A stretch of DNA of 64,000 nt, from assembly GCA_964058805.1 (NCBI GenBank), contig CAXKVV010001684.1, positions 1 to 64,000 on the forward strand, read 5' to 3'. The position numbers and the translations under genes were made by a program. This document shows positions 46,683 to 58,928 of the stretch, in pieces. This stretch comes from Schoenoplectus triqueter. Taxonomy: Eukaryota > Streptophyta > Magnoliopsida > Poales > Cyperaceae. The stretch's first letter is position 1; each line of letters opens with the position of its first letter. The notes beneath the pieces were generated by a model, which worked only from the letters and a program-made list of their open reading frames with translations, did no database searches and was not told the DNA's origin.

Positions 46683-47144
46683 TCTATACTATTATATAAA
46701 GCATCTAAGAATTGGAGGGTCCATTTTTTGTCATTGTAAATTTTTATTATACCCATTTTATCCCTCAATTAGACGGATAATATTTATTGTTGGTTGATCG
46801 AACGTATGTGATCGCGTCCATTGATCCTCTCCATTTCTTTCCCTTATATACTATTATTTCCATAATTTTTGTTTTTTATTTAGCAACTTTATGCATATTT
46901 GGTAAGAAATTAATGGTGATAATATATGTTAGAATAATTTACTTTTCTTTCCATAAAAATCATGAATTATTAACTCATATTGTGCAAAAATCTCATCCAA
47001 GATTAAATATAGTCTTTATTATATGTTTTCTCTATAATTTGGTGAATTTATAATTTAATATTAGATAAATGTGAATTTTTTTATCTTATAATATTTTAAT
47101 ATTTAAATAAAAAATTCTGCTGCAACGCGCGGGTATATAGCTAG
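46683..47144 (+). mobile_element. Short non-autonomous Helitron, copy 2 (462 bp)
   Basis: Same TC start and GGGTATATAGCTAG end as copy 1, inserted between A46682 and T47145. A few substitutions and small length differences distinguish the two, so both arrived or duplicated fairly recently. Confidence 0.9.
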
Positions 47145-48621
47145 TTATTACTAAAATCTGTCAATCTTATCTTCTAAACTTGAGTCGGCTTTAAAAGAAT
47201 TAATTCCTTGATTGCTACTCATAACTCCCAATATGTCAATCTTATGAATTTTTTATTTGCATTTACAAATGCTTATATTTAGTATATAAACACATGGTTG
47301 TACACGAATTTGAAAATATTAATTATTTATATCTAATGTACAAGGTCTTCACTATTCAGAATGATTGTTAAAGAAGAAGAAGAAGAAGTTATAATTAATT
47401 AACAACAACTACGCAAAATACAACTTTAATTTATTCATAATAATGGAAAGTATACTTAAGGGTGAAAAATAAAAACGCGTCTACTTGATTAGCAGATATA
47501 TAAAGGGTGAAAAAAATCATACGACTGCAGTTATCATAAGTTATGAAGTAAACTTGAATTAAATATATGGTAATAATACAAGAGGATGCGATTACGCTCT
47601 GCCAGGCCCTAGTGACATATGATATGATTGGATGGATTCAGACCAAAGCCTATATATTATATTCCTATTTTGGGCCTCTCAAATTAAGAAGGTGGTAAAG
47701 ATGATATGATCCTTGTCTGTGGTTTGGGCTTCTCTTTTTTCTTTCTTGTCTGAATCTCTCGTTTGTTCTCATTTCTTCACTTCTAAATTTAATCCCTTGT
47801 TATGCATGTAAGCTGTCAACTTCATTCTACTCTTGCTTTCTGTTAGTTATAAATATGGGCGTAGCAAGTGTTGAAGGCCAGGCGATGAATAATATATTCA
47901 TGTGTAGCCAGGCATTATTAATTATTTGTTAATTAGGGATATACAAAGAAATTCAGTAAACTGATCATGAAATCAGTATCATCAATTCCATTCAGAAGCC
48001 ACTTGCTTAACAACTAAAACAATATTAATAGAGGCGACAATTAATCAATAATTTGATATACAGAGAGGGTGGGGCCGGCTGGTCAACAGGTCCCATGAAA
48101 AAAAAGGAGCAATTAGCAGCACCCCCTTCTTTATCTTTTTTGTTTTTGTTTTGTTTTATATAAGTTCTAGATATATGTACATAAATATAAAGAAGAAAAA
48201 GTAAAAGGAAAGAGGTAGAGGTTGTGTACTGAATACTGCTCCATGGCTCTCTCTTTAGCATGTCATCTCAATCACTGTTAGGGTTTCCACATGCCTACCT
48301 CACCAGTCACCCCCCTGCCTTTGTCTCTCTATCAACTTTTCTTTTCTTTTTCCATTTCCTGTCTGAGACTCTGCTCTCAGCATCACTCTCAGAATCTTAA
48401 AGCCTAAAGCAAGATACCCTCTCCCCTCTCTCCCCCCTTAATTAACTGTTTCTCTTTCTCTCTCATTATACATATCTCTTTGGTCTCTGAGAAAGACGCC
48501 ATATATAGCGTGCTATCATCTCTCTAGTTTATCCTTCTCCGGATCTACTCAAAGCACAGAGACATACCTAGATTATCGCAATTCATCAGAAGATATAGTG
48601 AACCGACCAAAATTATTCACA
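47145..48621. promoter_or_regulatory. Intergenic region and pyrimidine-rich leader upstream of the Dof gene
   Basis: AT-rich to about 48230, then a CT-rich stretch (48300-48560) typical of a plant 5' UTR or core promoter. TATATA words occur near 48499. No separate gene is supported. Confidence 0.45.
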
Positions 48622-48980
48622 ATGGTATTTACTAGTTCGATTCCAGTTTATGCAGACCCACAGAATTGGAACCAGGTATCTATCTCTTTATATATATGTT
48701 TACATCTTTTTTTGTCATGAATCTCTTAGCTACTTCTATTTCACGCATCATCAGTTTTCAATTTTTGAAAGAAAACATATGCCTTGCTCTCTTCTCAAAG
48801 GAAGCAAAACTGAGGAACATATAGATATATAACATGTACACAGCACATGTTTTCTTAATTGATGGTATTAAGACAACACACTCTACACTTTCTTTACAGG
48901 CACTAATACTTAACCTGCCAATTTTCTCTCCTTAATTTTTCTTTCTTTTTGAAAGCTTGGCTAGAGGCACCCCCTCCTCT

Positions 48981-49020
<40 letters not shown>

Positions 49021-50389
49021 CCAATTATTTCTTTGTGGTACTTTTACTTTCATCCTGAAATATACTAATGCAAAGTGTTTGAAGATTTTCTTTGACTTGT
49101 TTAATTATAGCCTCTTTTTAAATAAATTATGTCTTGGCTAATTTCATTTTTAATACCTAGCTAGTTTGAATATAGCTTGTATGAATTCTGTACTTTATAT
49201 ATAGAGTGTTACCCATTGTCCCGACATCTATCTAGCTATCCTGTGCTTATCTTGATATGTACATCTGTTAACTGTAATTATTTATTTGTGAATTCAGAAC
49301 ATACAAAAGTTTGCTAGTAAGGATTTAATTTTTCTATATATTTCTATAGAAAAAATGTGAACTTTTGTGGTTAACAATTATGTATCCTTGATTAACAAAT
49401 GAGCAATTACAGTTATCAAATAATTTGTCGGGACATGTGCGAGACAAGCAGTGTCGGGACGCTTAACATTTTCCTTATATTTATATACCTCCACTATAAT
49501 TAAGTTATCTTCTGTCTTCTCTTTTTAATTAAACGAATAGCAACAAGCCCCAGAAACACCCACAAACGTCTCTAAGACAGGCCCCACCAACCGGCCAGCA
49601 TCTATGACGGAGCAGGCCCGCATGGCCAAGGTCCCACCACCAGAGCCGGCACTTCCATGCCCGCGGTGCGAATCCACAAACACCAAGTTCTGTTACTACA
49701 ACAACTACTCGCTGACTCAGCCTCGCCACTTCTGCAAGACCTGCCGCCGGTACTGGACTCGTGGTGGGGCCCTACGCAATGTGCCAGTGGGTGGTGGACT
49801 TCGCCGCAACAAGCGTAGCAAATCTGCTTCTAAATCATCCTCTTCATCTGCCACATCGGCTGGTGTAAATCGCCAGGTTAATACCAGCACCGGTACTGCA
49901 AGCTCCAGCGGCACTGCTATTACAAATCCTAATACTTCACATCTTCCCTTCATTAGTCCCTTGCACCATATGTCGCACGATTATAACACCGCCAACTTAC
50001 CTAATTTAGGGTTAGGGTTTGCTAACATGCAACACATGGACTCTCTGGAGTATCAAGTGGATAATAATAATAACGGGTTGAGTATTGGATTGGAACCATG
50101 GAGAATTCCAAATACACAGACACAGAACCTCCCTTTCTTGCCTGGAATGTACTCCTTGGAGGGAGAAGGTATGATGAAATTATCGGCTCCAGGTCTCATC
50201 ACACAATTTGCTTCAGTGAAAATGGAGGACAGTAACAATATGTCACGTGCATTCCTGGATAATCAAGGAAATGACATCTATTGCACTGGTGGAGGTACCG
50301 GTTTTAGTACAAGCTGTGAAGTTAATGGTGGATGGACAATGGATCTTGCCGGATTTAATTCTGCATCTATTCAAGGCAATATATTGTGA
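48622..50389 (+). CDS. Dof zinc-finger transcription factor (300 aa, 2 exons)
   Basis: Exon 1 (48622-48675) encodes [18 protein letters not shown], an N-terminus shared by a Dof subgroup that includes the Dof5.1/OBP3-like proteins. An 865-base intron with GT-AG ends leads to exon 2 (49541-50389). The Dof domain lies at about residues 56-110: CPRC, 21 residues, then C-x2-C, with [15 protein letters not shown] and [17 protein letters not shown] intact. The basic [10 protein letters not shown] that follows is a likely nuclear localisation signal. The rest is Ser/Asn-rich with an acidic, aromatic C-terminus ([20 protein letters not shown]). Dof proteins bind AAAG-core DNA in the nucleus; targets are unknown here. 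An internal ATG at 49604 also precedes the domain, but the exon-1 start is supported by the family N-terminus and the phase-0 splice. Confidence 0.96.
48985..49014 (+). repeat. (CT)n microsatellite in the Dof intron
   Basis: An almost pure CT run of about 28 bases in the single intron. Confidence 0.9.
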
Positions 50390-51354
50390 GTTTTAGTTTA
50401 ATATAAGTAGTGCTAGCTGAAGGTTTAGAGGGTTTTTTTTTTAATATTATGTGTGCCTTTTGTTATATCTTTTATTACCTTTTAGTATGATAATTGACAG
50501 GAGTGTGCTTCTATATATCTCTTTGTTTCTTTGTTTTTTTTTTCTTTACTTTCTATTAACTTAATTTACTAGACATAGAAGGAATGTTTATCAATGGAGA
50601 AAGTTAATTAAGGTTCTTTTCTTGCTTGTTATAATATCGATCAAGCAGAGATATATGCTATATTTGTTGTTTTGCAAACTGTTGAAGCTTAATTAAGGTT
50701 CTTTTCTTGCTTGTTGAAGCTTAATTTTGGGAAACAAAGCAATTAGATTGAGTTCACTTAGCAGTTTAATTATATATATATTTCCCTTGGATAATGATTG
50801 GTCGTAGACAACTCGACATGGCCAAAGAAATGCGTGGCTAACTATGATTGATCGATCACCAAAGATTATTAATTTCCACTTTAAGTCTCCTTCATACCAA
50901 CTAATTCTGCACTAATTGTGTACTCCATGAGACCCGTCTTTCATTTATCTACCTTCCGGAAATTAAAGAAGCCATGCATGCATCGCCCGCTTGCTTCCCA
51001 TTTCAATTCTCTTCTATGTACATCCATCTTTATCTTACAATCCAGTTGTTATGATTTCATCCGTGCCTGCATCTCACAATGTTAATTGATTATTAATGTA
51101 TTTTTTCTTTCTGCAAATTAATTCAACGTTTGCTTTCTTTTACATCGAACCTTCTTGAGTACCGATCACTCTTTTTGCAGAATTGGACTTCATTATATAT
51201 GTATTGTGCAACAAGATATATATTAAAGAAGAACAAGAACAAGAAGAGAAGAAAAATGAAGTAATTAATTAATAACTTAAAGAGACGGAAACTCAAAACG
51301 CACAAACACCTGGCATGTCCCCGACAATTAATTAATGAAGATAATTTATATACT
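50390..51354. other. 3' flank of the Dof gene
   Basis: Includes the presumed 3' UTR. The phrase TTAATTAAGGTTCTTTTCTT is repeated (about 50605 and 50690). No other gene is seen before the Copia element. Confidence 0.5.
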
Positions 51355-51359
51355 ACTAT

Positions 51360-51662
51360 TGTTAAGTTTTGAGAAGGAAAAACTGATAATTTGTTCTCTT
51401 GATGTACTGTACAGTTACAAGCCTTTTATAGGCTACTACTCTGAATAGAGGGAAATAAACGGTAATAAATGTTACCGTTACTAAGTTGCCTACCTACTGT
51501 TGCCTTATACACTGTTGCCTAATTAAGAGTGAATATACAACCCTTTTCTAATTAAGCAATTAGAATTGTTGGATGGTATATTCCCTTATTAGCCAATGAC
51601 GAAAATACCCTCACGGGTCTGAGGCTAATTAATTACACCCTAATCACTCTTATTTCTCAACA
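51360..51662 (-). repeat. 3' LTR of the minus-strand Copia element
   Basis: TG...CA-type ends (TGTTAAG and CTCAACA in plus orientation). Differs from the other LTR by A/G in GAATATACAACCC and by C/T in CAATGACGAAAA and CCTCACGGG. Confidence 0.97.
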
Positions 51663-51676
51663 CTCCCCCTCAAACT
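51663..51676 (-). promoter_or_regulatory. Polypurine tract of the Copia element
   Basis: On the minus strand AGTTTGAGGGGGAG directly precedes the TG of the 3' LTR, the usual primer for plus-strand DNA synthesis. Confidence 0.92.
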
Positions 51677-54600
51677 AGGATGGTAGATATCGTACAATCC
51701 TAGTTTGCATGAAATTTTTTCAAATGGTTTACTGCTTAATCCCTTTGTGAGGATGTCGGCCAATTGATCTTCGCTCTTAACGAATGGGGTCTCGATCTCC
51801 TTTGATTGCACTTTTTCTCTAATAAAGTGACAATCAACTTCGATGTGTTTGGTGCGTTCATGAAAGACGGGATTTGATGCAATGTGTCTTGCCGATTGAT
51901 TATCACAAAACATCTTCATTGGTTCCTCGACTTTTATGTTTAAGTCGGTTAGCACTTGCTTAATCCACGTTAATTCACTTGCGGTGGATGCCATCGCTCG
52001 ATATTCCGCTTCCGCGCTTGATCGAGCCACAACATTTTGCTTCTTGCTCTCCCATGTGACTAGATTTCCGCCCACAAACGTGCAAAAGCCGGTAGTTGAT
52101 TTTCTATCAAAGCTTCCCGCCCAATCTGCGTCGGAATAGCCACATATAACATTAGTGTTATTTCTTTTCATCCAAATTCCCTTACCGGGAGTCCCCTTTA
52201 GATACCTTAATATTCGATTAACGGCATCTAAATGTGGTGATCTCGGTGAATGCATAAATTTACTTATTTGGCTAACGGCAAATGACATATCCGGTCTGGT
52301 GACAGTTAGATAAATTAATTTTCCTATGAGTCTTTGGAAAAAATGTATGTCTTTTAACGGCTCACCATCTTCGGTATTTAATTTTATATTTGGATCAATT
52401 GGAGTTGATATTGGCTTACATCCTAACTTTCCGGTTTCTTTAAGCAAGTCAAGCACGTATTTTCTTTGGGATATAAATAGCCCTTTAAATGAGTGAGCAA
52501 TTTCTATTCCAAGAAAATATTTTAGTTTGCTAAGTCTTTTATATCAAATTTTTGTTTAAGGTCTCTTTTAATGTAATTGATTTCTATTTGATTATCACCG
52601 GTGATGATTAAGTCATCAACATAAACTAACACAACGGTTATACCATTTGAATTATTTTTGGTGAACAATGATGAATCGGCACTACTAATTTTGAAATTAC
52701 AAGAAATTAAAAAATGACTAAGCTTGCCATACCATGCCCTTGGAGATTGCTTTAGTCCATAAATCGATTTTTTTAACCTACAAACAAGATTAGGAACGTT
52801 CTCTTTTCTATGGCCTGGTGGAAGATTCATATACACTTCTTCTTCAAGGGTTCCTTGAAGAAAAGCGTTCTTCACATCCATTTGGTGAAGGGTCCAACCA
52901 TTGTTTACCGCAATTGATAACAAAATTCTTACGGTATTCATTTTTGCTACCGGTGCAAAGGTTTCATGGTAATTAATTCCGTAGGTTTGGGTATACCCTT
53001 TGGCAACTAGCCTTGCCTTATACCGTTCTATGGTACCATCACTACGATATTTAATTTTATACACCCACTTACAACCAACCGGTTTTTTTGTCTTTGGTAA
53101 AAAATATATCTCCCACGTTTGATTTTTTTCCAAAGCTTGGAGTTCTTCATCCATCGCTTTACACCATTTTGGTTCAAGTTTAGTTATCTCAAAGACCTTA
53201 GGTTCTTCGACTTGTGATATAGAATTTAAAAATACGTAGTGATCATTAGTGATGTTATTATATGAAACATAATCTTGAATTGGATATTGTACCGAATACG
53301 TAACAAAATTCTTTAGTCTTGATGAAGGTTGAGTTTGTCGGCTTGATCTTCTCACCGGTACTTCATCTCCATGAGTTTCTTCTATATGATCTTCTATCTC
53401 GCCCTCTCCTTGTGATGATATATCGTCTTCACTTCCTTGATTACCTATATAAAAATGGTTTTCTACAAATATCTTTCTTCCTCCAAAGTTAGTATCACAA
53501 GGTAATACGAAATCATTTTGGGAGTATTGATCACAATACTTCTCTTCAATTGCTTTGTAAAACGGCTCATTTTCAAGAAAAATTACATCTCGTGAAATAT
53601 AAAGTTTTTGGTTTTTTGGATCGTAACACTTGTACCCCTTTTTTTGAGAAGAATACCCTAAAAAGATAGTTTTTATTGATGTAAAATCTAATTTATCTAA
53701 TCTATTTTTATGGACGAAACCAACGCAACCAAATACTTTCAAGTGCACTAGGTTGATTTTTCTTCCATAAAGAATTTCATAAGGGCTTTTAAAATATAAG
53801 TTGGTACTAGGTAATCTGTTTATTAAATATACTGCGGTAAGAATGGCTTCCGACCAAAAAGTTTTTGGAACGTTATTTTGAAAAAGAAGAGTTCTTGTCA
53901 TTTCAAGTAAATGACGATTTTTTCCGTTCGGATACCCCATTTTGTTGAGGTGTATAAACACACGTGGTTTGATGAATAATACCCTTTGAATTCGTAAAAT
54001 TTGAGAAATTTTGGTTAATAAATTCCGTTCCATTATCCGTTCTAAGGGTTTTAATTTTTTTCTCATATTGTGTTTCTACCAAATTTGTAAAAGTTTGAAA
54101 ATGAGAGAACACTTCACTTTTATTTTTCATGAGGTATAGCCACGTTGTTTTTGAGAAATCATCGATAAAAATAATAAAATATCTATACTCATTGTAAGAA
54201 GTTACGGGAGCCGGACCCCATACATCGGAATGTACAAGTTCAAATATTTTATTGCTTTTAGTGCTAGAATTACAAAAAGGAAGTTTTGTATGTTTTGCTA
54301 GCTTACAAACTTCACACTTACTACAATAATCTTTAGAGAACTCAAACATATAATTTAGAATTTTATCGGATGGATGCCCCACTCGTTTGTGCCAAAGTTC
54401 ACTTAAATTATCATCTTTTCTACTATTGAAAATAAACTTGTTGCTATCCAAAAAATATAATCCATTTTCTAAATGTCCTTCACCAATCTTCTCCCGGGTG
54501 ACTAAATCCTGAAAAATCACAATCTTTTCTTTAAAAATTATTTCACAATTTAACTCTTTAGACAGCTTGCTAATAGATAAAAGATTAACTGAGCAATTTT

Positions 54601-56032
54601 CAACATAAAATACATCTTGAAGATATTTCTTTGAAAAAACACTAATCATACCCCATCCTTTAATCTTGATCCGTTCATTATTTGCAACGGTAAAATATTG
54701 ATCACTTACTAGGGTACGATAATTTTTTAGCAATGATTGATTACCCGTCATATGATCGGTGGCCCTTGAGTCAAGTACCCATTTAGTATAATTTTTTAAT
54801 GTATTTTTAGTGCTAAGTCCTATGGTTAAACAATTATTTTTATTTAATTTCTCTAAACCAGAGGCAACAGTTTCACAGAGGGTATTTTCGAATTTTGGGC
54901 TTGCTCTGCCATTTTTTGTTTCAGCCATAATATTTGGGTTTGGAGCTATTGGGCCATCTGAGATTATTTGAGAGGAATCAGAAATCAAACCTGGGCCAGC
55001 CGGGCCTGATGATTTTTGGCAGCTTATAAGCGACGACAGTAGGTTTTCTAATCTGTCGAGTCGCTCTCCTTCACTCCTTGGTTTTGTCTCGTGCGAGTCA
55101 CTTTTTATTGATGCCAGTCCCTTCTTCTCCCTTTCTCCGCCATCTAGGTCTTTCGGAAAAAACCTTTTTCGCGCTGCCTCGTTCTGATTCCTCTTTGGTC
55201 GGAGATGAGGATGAAGGATCCAACATTTTTCTCGCGTGTGACCTTCCCGGTTGCAGTGGGAACACCTGTCCGCCTCCCCCTTAACCTTGCCTTTGCCGAC
55301 ACCGAAGTGATAAGCTGAGAAGGCATGCGCTTCTGGCTTTGGGTTCGAGTCAGAGGCCATTGCAACTCGCCTAGTCGCCTCTTGTCTGACCAAAGCGGTT
55401 ACACTGTCGAAACTCAGCTTCTCTGTTGAAAGCAAGATCTGTGCTCGAATTGGCTCATAGCTTGAGTCCAGAGCTGCTAAGAAGGTATATACCCGATCAG
55501 TCTCCTCCCTCTCTTGGAGCATGTTCAGGTCAGTTGTTGGAGGCCTGTACAACTTTAATTCCTCGTATTTTGCTCTCACAAAGCCGATTAACTCGGAAAT
55601 ACCTCTGGCTTCTTGCTGAATTTGAGCAATTTCTTTCTTGAGTTGATAAATTTGTGAATGGCTATTTTTGTTACTGAATTAGGTTTCGATGGCTTGCCAG
55701 AGTTCTAGGGCTGTCTCGCTGTAAAATATTTCTGACAGTTGTGGCTCTAAAGAATTTGATATCAAGGTCATTACTTGACTATCGATCATATCCCATTCAT
55801 CCTGAGCCTCTATTCCTTCACTTGGTCTTACTCTACCTCCATTGATATACCCGAGCAACCCTTTCCCTTTGAGAGTTACCCTGGCAGCTTTTGCCCATGG
55901 AATGTAATTCTTGCCATTAAGAGGAGCATTGGTTAGTTTTTGTGAAGCATTAAAATCTGCATTTGGCCTTAAAATAGTGGAAATTTGAGTTTGGCTTTGT
56001 TGTGGGAAGGTGAACATCCCTTCTTGTGTCAT
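51665..56032 (-). pseudogene. Copia gag-pol, nearly intact but with a stop and two frameshifts
   Basis: Gag starts at 56032 (MTQEGMFTFPQQSQTQ). Domains follow in Copia order: zinc knuckle CSHCNREGHTREKC (near 55250), a protease-like WVLDSRATDHMTG (near 54755) in which the expected glycine after D-S is Arg, LWHKRVGHPSDK, the integrase core with LRTDNGTEFINQ and TPQQNGVSERK (near 53950), reverse transcriptase with VLVYVDDLIITGDN (near 52600), and RNase H with YSDADWAGSFDRKS and SSAEAEYRAM (near 52020-52130). Lesions: a TAA at 55679-55681 within gag, an extra A in an A-run at about 53920 that breaks the integrase frame, and a missing base near 52540 just after the reverse transcriptase. It is readable over essentially the whole length, consistent with a recent insertion. 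Confidence 0.93.
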
Positions 56033-56089
56033 TTTCGGCTATTTCTCAGTTTTCTGGTACTGATTTGCCTTGTTCTGGTGTTTTGGTTG

Positions 56090-56360
56090 TTTCTGGTATT
56101 TTGCTGAGCAGTTGCTGATATTGAACAGATACAGCTTGACTTGCCTTGAACAGTTTTTTCTGGTATTTTGCTGAGCAGTTGCTTGACTTGCCTTGAACAG
56201 TTTGCTGGTACTGATTTTCTCGTTCTGATGCTTTGCTTTTTCTGGTATTTTGCTGAGCAGTTGCTGGTATTGAACAGATACCAACTTGTCTTGAACAGCT
56301 TGCCCTTGTTGCCTTATTTTAGTTTCTGGTATTTTGCTGATGTCTTGAACAGATACAGCT
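56090..56360 (-). repeat. Tandem repeats in the Copia leader
   Basis: The plus-strand phrase CTGGTATTTTGCTGA recurs at about 56093, 56160, 56242 and 56326, interleaved with CTTGAACAG words. It lies between the primer binding site and the gag start, so in the untranslated leader. Confidence 0.85.
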
Positions 56361-56486
56361 TACTGGTTTTGGTAATTTGCGGAATGTGTACCAGTTGTTT
56401 GATTCACTTGTAGTCTAATACAGTTCTTCTGACTGTTCAGTGCTACTGTTGAGCTTTTGTGCGATTTTGAGAGTTAGATGGATCGA

Positions 56487-56499
56487 GGCTCTGATACCA
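56487..56499 (-). promoter_or_regulatory. Primer binding site of the Copia element
   Basis: On the minus strand TGGTATCAGAGCC starts directly after the CA end of the 5' LTR (initiator Met tRNA type). Confidence 0.95.
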
Positions 56500-56802
56500 T
56501 GTTAAGTTTTGAGAAGGAAAAACTGATAATTTGTTCTCTTGATGTACTGTACAGTTACAAGCCTTTTATAGGCTACTACTCTGAATAGAGGGAAATAAAC
56601 GGTAATAAATGTTACCGTTACTAAGTTGCCTACCTACTGTTGCCTTATACACTGTTGCCTAATTAAGAGTGAATATGCAACCCTTTTCTAATTAAGCAAT
56701 TAGAATTGTTGGATGGTATATTCCCTTATTAGCCAATGATGAAAATACCCTCATGGGTCTGAGGCTAATTAATTACACCCTAATCACTCTTATTTCTCAA
56801 CA
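56500..56802 (-). repeat. 5' LTR of the minus-strand Copia element
   Basis: 303 bp, matched end to end with 51360-51662 except 3 substitutions. It contains the promoter region for the minus-strand transcript. Confidence 0.97.
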
Positions 56803-56875
56803 ACTATCTATGGTGCTATGCTTAGTATGTCCAGACAATTGCTATGAATTTATTTTTTATTTCCAAAGTCTAAAT

Positions 56876-57124
56876 GATTGAGCTGAATCGTTCAAAATGA
56901 TTTTCATATAAATATCTAGTTGTCTAGTTGAAGACCAAATTTTAAAATTTTTAGATTTTTTTTACTATTTTTAGATAGTTAGAAAATCACTTGATTTTAT
57001 TATTATGAATCATTCAAAAATGAAGTAATTTTCTAACTATCTAAAATAATAGTAAAAATTTTAAAAATATAAAATTTAATCTATAGCTAAATATTTTAAA
57101 AAATTATTTTCAAATGATTTAAAA
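56876..57124. mobile_element. Foldback MITE family F, copy 2
   Basis: GTTAGAAAATCACTTGATTT and its inverted partner AAGTAATTTTCTAACTATCT surround a short centre. The outer arms CAAAATGATTTTC and CAAATGATTT match copy 1. Confidence 0.6.
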
Positions 57125-57244
57125 AAACAATAATTCATAACCGAGAAACAATCTATGCATAACACCTTATATATAGCCCAACTTTATATATAACCGACCA
57201 GATAACATCTTCAGCAGCTAGCTGAATATTATATATATATATAT

Positions 57245-57623
57245 AGTAAAGATATTGTGAGCTTAACTCAAAAAAATATATCAAATCATTTTTAAATTTT
57301 AATTCATCATCCTTATTAAATTTTTTATATGAAAATCTTATGGGATGCAAAAATTTAGAGTGTTTTAAGTTTTTAAGTCATCATTTTTAATTTTTTAAAA
57401 TATTGTTCAAGTATTGAATATATTACTATTATTTTTAGAGTTAATTTTTAAAAATTAAAAACAATGACTTAAAAAGATCAAAACACTTCAAATTTTTGTA
57501 TTCCACAAGATTTTCATATAAAAAATTTAATGAGCATTATAAATTAAAATTTGGAGATGATTTAATATATTTTTTGAGTTAAACTCACGGAAGACCTCTG
57601 TGAGTTTGAGCTCACGGTATCTT

Positions 57624-57627
<4 letters not shown>
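57245..57627. mobile_element. Foldback MITE family A, copy 1 (383 bp)
   Basis: Begins AGTAAAGATATTGTGAGC and ends GCTCACGGTATCTTTACT. The arms pair along most of the length with centre TTATTTTTAGAG. It is preceded by a (TA)n run and followed by a (CT)n run. Confidence 0.85.
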
Positions 57628-57657
<30 letters not shown>

Positions 57658-57670
57658 ATATATATATAGA

Positions 57671-58058
57671 GTTTGTCTATTATACTTTCAATAACATTTC
57701 GACAGAAACACTACCAGTCCAAATTTTAATTTAAGTAGCTCAATAAATTTTTTATATTATAATCTTATAAAATACTAATTTTTATCGCGTTTGGAGTTAG
57801 TTTACTATACTTAATGATTTTTAGAAAGTAAGCACTTTTGACATATAAATTTTATAATTTTTCTATTATATAAGGGCTATCTTTTAAAAATCATTAAGTA
57901 TAGTAAATTAATTCCAAACACGATAAAAAATAGTATTCTATAAGATTATAATATAATGATTTTATTGAGTTATTTAAATTAAAATTTTGACCATAAAAAT
58001 TTTTAATTTGAACTGATAGAATTTCAGCTAAAGTACTACTATAGCACAATAGACAAAC
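57671..58058. mobile_element. Foldback MITE family B, copy 1, with an inner palindrome
   Basis: Left end GTTTGTCTATTATACTTTC, right end (reverse complement) GTTTGTCTATTGTGCTATAG. Inside, GTTAGTTTACTATACTTAAT and ATTAAGTATAGTAAATTAAT form a second inverted pair around 57800-57920. Confidence 0.8.
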
Positions 58059-58197
58059 ACACACAATCTCTCTATCTCTCTCTATATATATATATAATTG
58101 GTCCTCATGTTTGAATTTCAGCTGAAGTACTACTACAGCACAATAGACAAACACACACTCTCTATATATATATATATAATTGGTCCTCATGTTTAAT
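58019..58197 (+). repeat. Tandem duplication of the right MITE-B end plus flank
   Basis: The segment from GAATTTCAGCTAAAGTACTA through TATAATTGGTCCTCATGTTT occurs twice in a row, the second copy (from about 58113) with a shorter CT tract. Confidence 0.85.
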
Positions 58198-58585
58198 TTG
58201 CTTTTAGTTACATATGTAGAAAAACATCAAGTCCAACGAGAAAGTAAAGACTGCAGACATCTACGTGAAATTCATTATCGATTCAGTACTCTTAACAACT
58301 TTAAGCATCTTTTGGTTTAAAACATATAATATAGGATTTGAAGAGGAACCATCATTAAGCTTTGAACAACTGTTTTTTTTCTCTTCTTTTTAGAGATCCT
58401 TCATGGACCAACCAGTATAGAGCATTCCCTCTGCATAGAAATCCGTGCAATCTATGTTTCTGGCTAGTAGGTTATAGAAATATAAAATATAATATATGCT
58501 TCTTTTCCTATATGATTGATGATTGATAAGCTGGCTTGTCGTTATACATGCGGCTTATGGAGTTATGGTTGCTGGGCATCGGCAT
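58198..58585. other. Spacer between MITEs
   Basis: No gene or repeat was recognised. Confidence 0.5.
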
Positions 58586-58757
58586 ATATAGGGACCCGGA
58601 TCCACTGTAGCACGGCACGATACGTAGTCCGTTCGATCACTTCGAGATTCGTGCTAATACTTTAAGATTCGAGTTAGCACGAATCTCAAAGTGATCGAAC
58701 GGACCACGTGCTGCGCCGCACCGTGCCGCGCGACAGCAGATCTGGTTCCATATATAC
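58586..58757. mobile_element. GC-rich foldback element (family D, about 170 bp)
   Basis: The arms GTCCGTTCGATCACTTCGAG (from about 58629) and CTCAAAGTGATCGAACGGAC pair with one mismatch and extend through GATTCGTGCTAA/TTAGCACGAATC. The outer arms GTAGCACGGCACG and CGTGCCGCGCGACAGC pair imperfectly. Terminal TATATAGGGACC mirrors GGTTCCATATATA. It is much richer in GC than its surroundings. Confidence 0.8.
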
Positions 58758-58928
58758 TGCTATAAGCAATATCAAGTCGCAATAAGAGACCTGCATCCTG
58801 CTAAAATTGGCCAGACATAGCTGTTTTAATGAATGATTTAATACTCCACTTGTTTTTCTTCAATGCGTGCACCAATTAATACGGGGCTATATATGTGGGC
58901 ATGCGTGTGTATATATATGTATAGATAA

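Larger units (their letters stand above)
51360..56802 (-). mobile_element. Full-length, young Ty1/Copia retrotransposon (5443 bp) with ACTAT target duplication
   Basis: Two 303-bp LTRs (51360-51662 and 56500-56802) enclose a minus-strand gag-pol region. ACTAT flanks the element on both sides (51355-51359 and 56803-56807). The LTRs differ at only 3 positions that I could find, two of them C/T in CG contexts, so insertion is recent. A primer binding site and polypurine tract sit at the correct edges. The polyprotein frame carries one stop codon and two single-base frameshifts and so is probably not autonomous. Confidence 0.97.

Noticed and set aside
46412..46699. 95-codon frame across the hairpin array
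   Set aside because: The peptide merely repeats the hairpin period (RHCQWR-like units) and has no coding support.
46410..46700. CRISPR-like array (regularly spaced GCGCCACT palindromes)
   Set aside because: Spacing is irregular, repeats vary, the spacers are AT-rich and similar to each other, and the setting is a plant nuclear genome.
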